Shown here one piece after another: positions 12,303 through 12,729 of a stretch of 12,729 nt of DNA; position 1 is the stretch's first letter, and every line of letters starts with the position of its first letter. The notes under the pieces are model-generated. The model was not told the origin of the DNA. It ran no database searches and saw only the letters and a list, made by a program, of their open reading frames with translations. The translations under genes were made by a program, and so were the position numbers. The stretch comes from an uncultured Megasphaera sp. (GTDB taxonomy: Bacteria; Bacillota; Negativicutes; Veillonellales; Megasphaeraceae), in NCBI RefSeq assembly GCF_958350005.1, contig NZ_CATWFF010000048.1:1-12729 (forward strand). Direction: 5' to 3'.

Positions 12303-12626
12303 TTAATGCATACCGGGCGTAATATCTTTCATGCCTTTCAGTATGCGATACGCTTTATGCATCATATCATTATTTTCCAGATACTCCATGCCTTTCAAGG
12401 TAATGGTTGGGCTCAAAAGTTTAATATCCCAAGTATCTCCGCTTAAAGGAATCGGCTCAATTCCATCAATATATCCCGCATCATACAGCATAATCATAAT
12501 GTGAACAAACCGCTTCTCCGTAACGTGAAAATTTTCAGCAGACAGTTTGGACCAGTCTGGCTCTTCATAATCCAGATACTTATCCAAAAGGGAAAGAATC
12601 TGGTAAATCAGCTTGAAATTAGCCAT
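12303..12626 (-). CDS. YjcQ-family protein
   Basis: A 107-residue protein matching the YjcQ family, common in Firmicutes prophages and of unknown biochemical role. The layout is typical: an N-terminal helix (NFKLIYQILSLLDKYL), an acidic loop with a tryptophan, the winged-helix-like segment FHVTEKRFVHIMIMLYDAGY where the second helix discriminates, a short beta wing (IDGIEPIP), then SPTITLKGMEYLENND and a closing helix MHKAYRILKGMKD. The fold suggests DNA binding, but that is inference. I place the start at ATG 12626-12624 because AGGAGTGA lies 8 bases upstream; an in-frame GTG four codons earlier overlaps that ribosome binding site and cannot use it. The gene ends at TAA 12305-12303 and is followed by an intrinsic terminator, so it may form a unit of its own or end an upstream transcript. 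Confidence 0.85.
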   Translation of the reverse strand: MANFKLIYQILSLLDKYLDYEEPDWSKLSAENFHVTEKRFVHIMIMLYDAGYIDGIEPIPLSGDTWDIKLLSPTITLKGMEYLENNDMMHKAYRILKGMKDITPGMH

Positions 12627-12640
12627 GAATACGCTCACTC

Positions 12641-12729
12641 CTATTTAATAAATACATCAATTGGGGTGATGAGGACATTCCATGCACCGTTCGCGAAAAT
12701 TTTTATTCTTAGTAAACTCAATATGTCCT
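12641..12729 (-). CDS. Possible C-terminal end of an upstream gene, reading frame unresolved
   Basis: Two minus-strand frames are open from the right edge. One runs 28 codons to a TAG at 12643-12641 that is fused to the ribosome binding site of the YjcQ gene (ending ANGAWNVLITPIDVFIK), a junction style seen elsewhere in this cluster. The other runs 23 codons to a TGA at 12659-12657 (ending RERCMECPHHPN, with a CxxC and two histidines like a small zinc-binding tail). About 90 bases are too few to choose, and the stretch could equally be an intergenic leader. Confidence 0.3.
   Translation of the reverse strand, partial: DILSLLRIKIFANGAWNVLITPIDVFIK

Noticed and set aside
12369..12398. Promoter-like TTGAAA, 18-base spacer, AATAAT on the minus strand within the YjcQ gene
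   Set aside because: It lies in coding sequence that the protein family explains, and any transcript would meet the terminator about 100 bases later. It could be chance or a source of a short RNA, and there is no further support.
12627..12638. GTG start for the YjcQ-family gene
   Set aside because: The GTG overlaps the AGGAGTGA ribosome binding site, which is correctly spaced only for the ATG at 12626.
1..12729. tRNA genes, CRISPR arrays, insertion sequences, attachment sites
   Set aside because: I looked for cloverleaf ends, evenly spaced repeats, transposase motifs and direct repeats at the edges and saw none; the window is filled by structural phage genes.

Overview
This window is one continuous stretch of the morphogenesis region of a contractile-tailed (myovirus-type) phage or prophage. 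All credible genes lie on the minus strand, so transcription runs from the right edge to the left edge. The gene order matches the Bacillus subtilis PBSX/skin 'xkd' layout: head-tail connector, head closure (XkdH-like), gp10/XkdI-like, XkdJ-like tail completion, sheath (XkdK), tube (XkdM), tail assembly chaperone (XkdN), tape measure (XkdO), LysM-type adaptor (XkdP), hub (XkdQ), XkdR, XkdS, baseplate J (XkdT), XkdU and a tail fibre. Protein character, AGGAGG-type ribosome binding sites and mid-range base composition fit a Firmicutes host. I lean to a Negativicutes host such as Megasphaera or a relative, but that is an inference from style only. No integrase, lysis, replication, tRNA or CRISPR sequence is present, so a full phage cannot be told from a defective prophage or tailocin. 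The head-tail joining genes argue for a particle that once carried a head.

Layout from right to left. The right edge holds an ambiguous partial reading frame, then a YjcQ-family gene that ends at an intrinsic terminator (about 12260-12288). Only 24 bases later the connector gene starts, and from there to the left edge the genes are packed with overlaps or gaps of a few bases. Region 12235-10671 builds the head-tail joint, 10666-8467 the sheath, tube and assembly chaperones, 8470-5606 the tape measure, 5606-2562 the hub, spike and inner baseplate, 2569-889 the baseplate wedges, and 876-1 a tail fibre cut by the window edge.

The most informative non-obvious element is a programmed -1 ribosomal frameshift at the end of the XkdN-like chaperone gene. 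A canonical A AAA AAC heptamer directly abuts the zero-frame stop, a hairpin follows, and the -1 frame stays open for 59 codons until its TGA overlaps the tape-measure ATG. This fills what would otherwise be a 172-base gap and is the functional counterpart of the lambda G/GT arrangement. The same hairpin is followed by six Ts and resembles an intrinsic terminator. A second candidate control point is the terminator between the YjcQ gene and the rest of the operon. The hub protein is fused to a C-terminal NlpC/P60-like cysteine peptidase domain, giving a virion-borne wall hydrolase.
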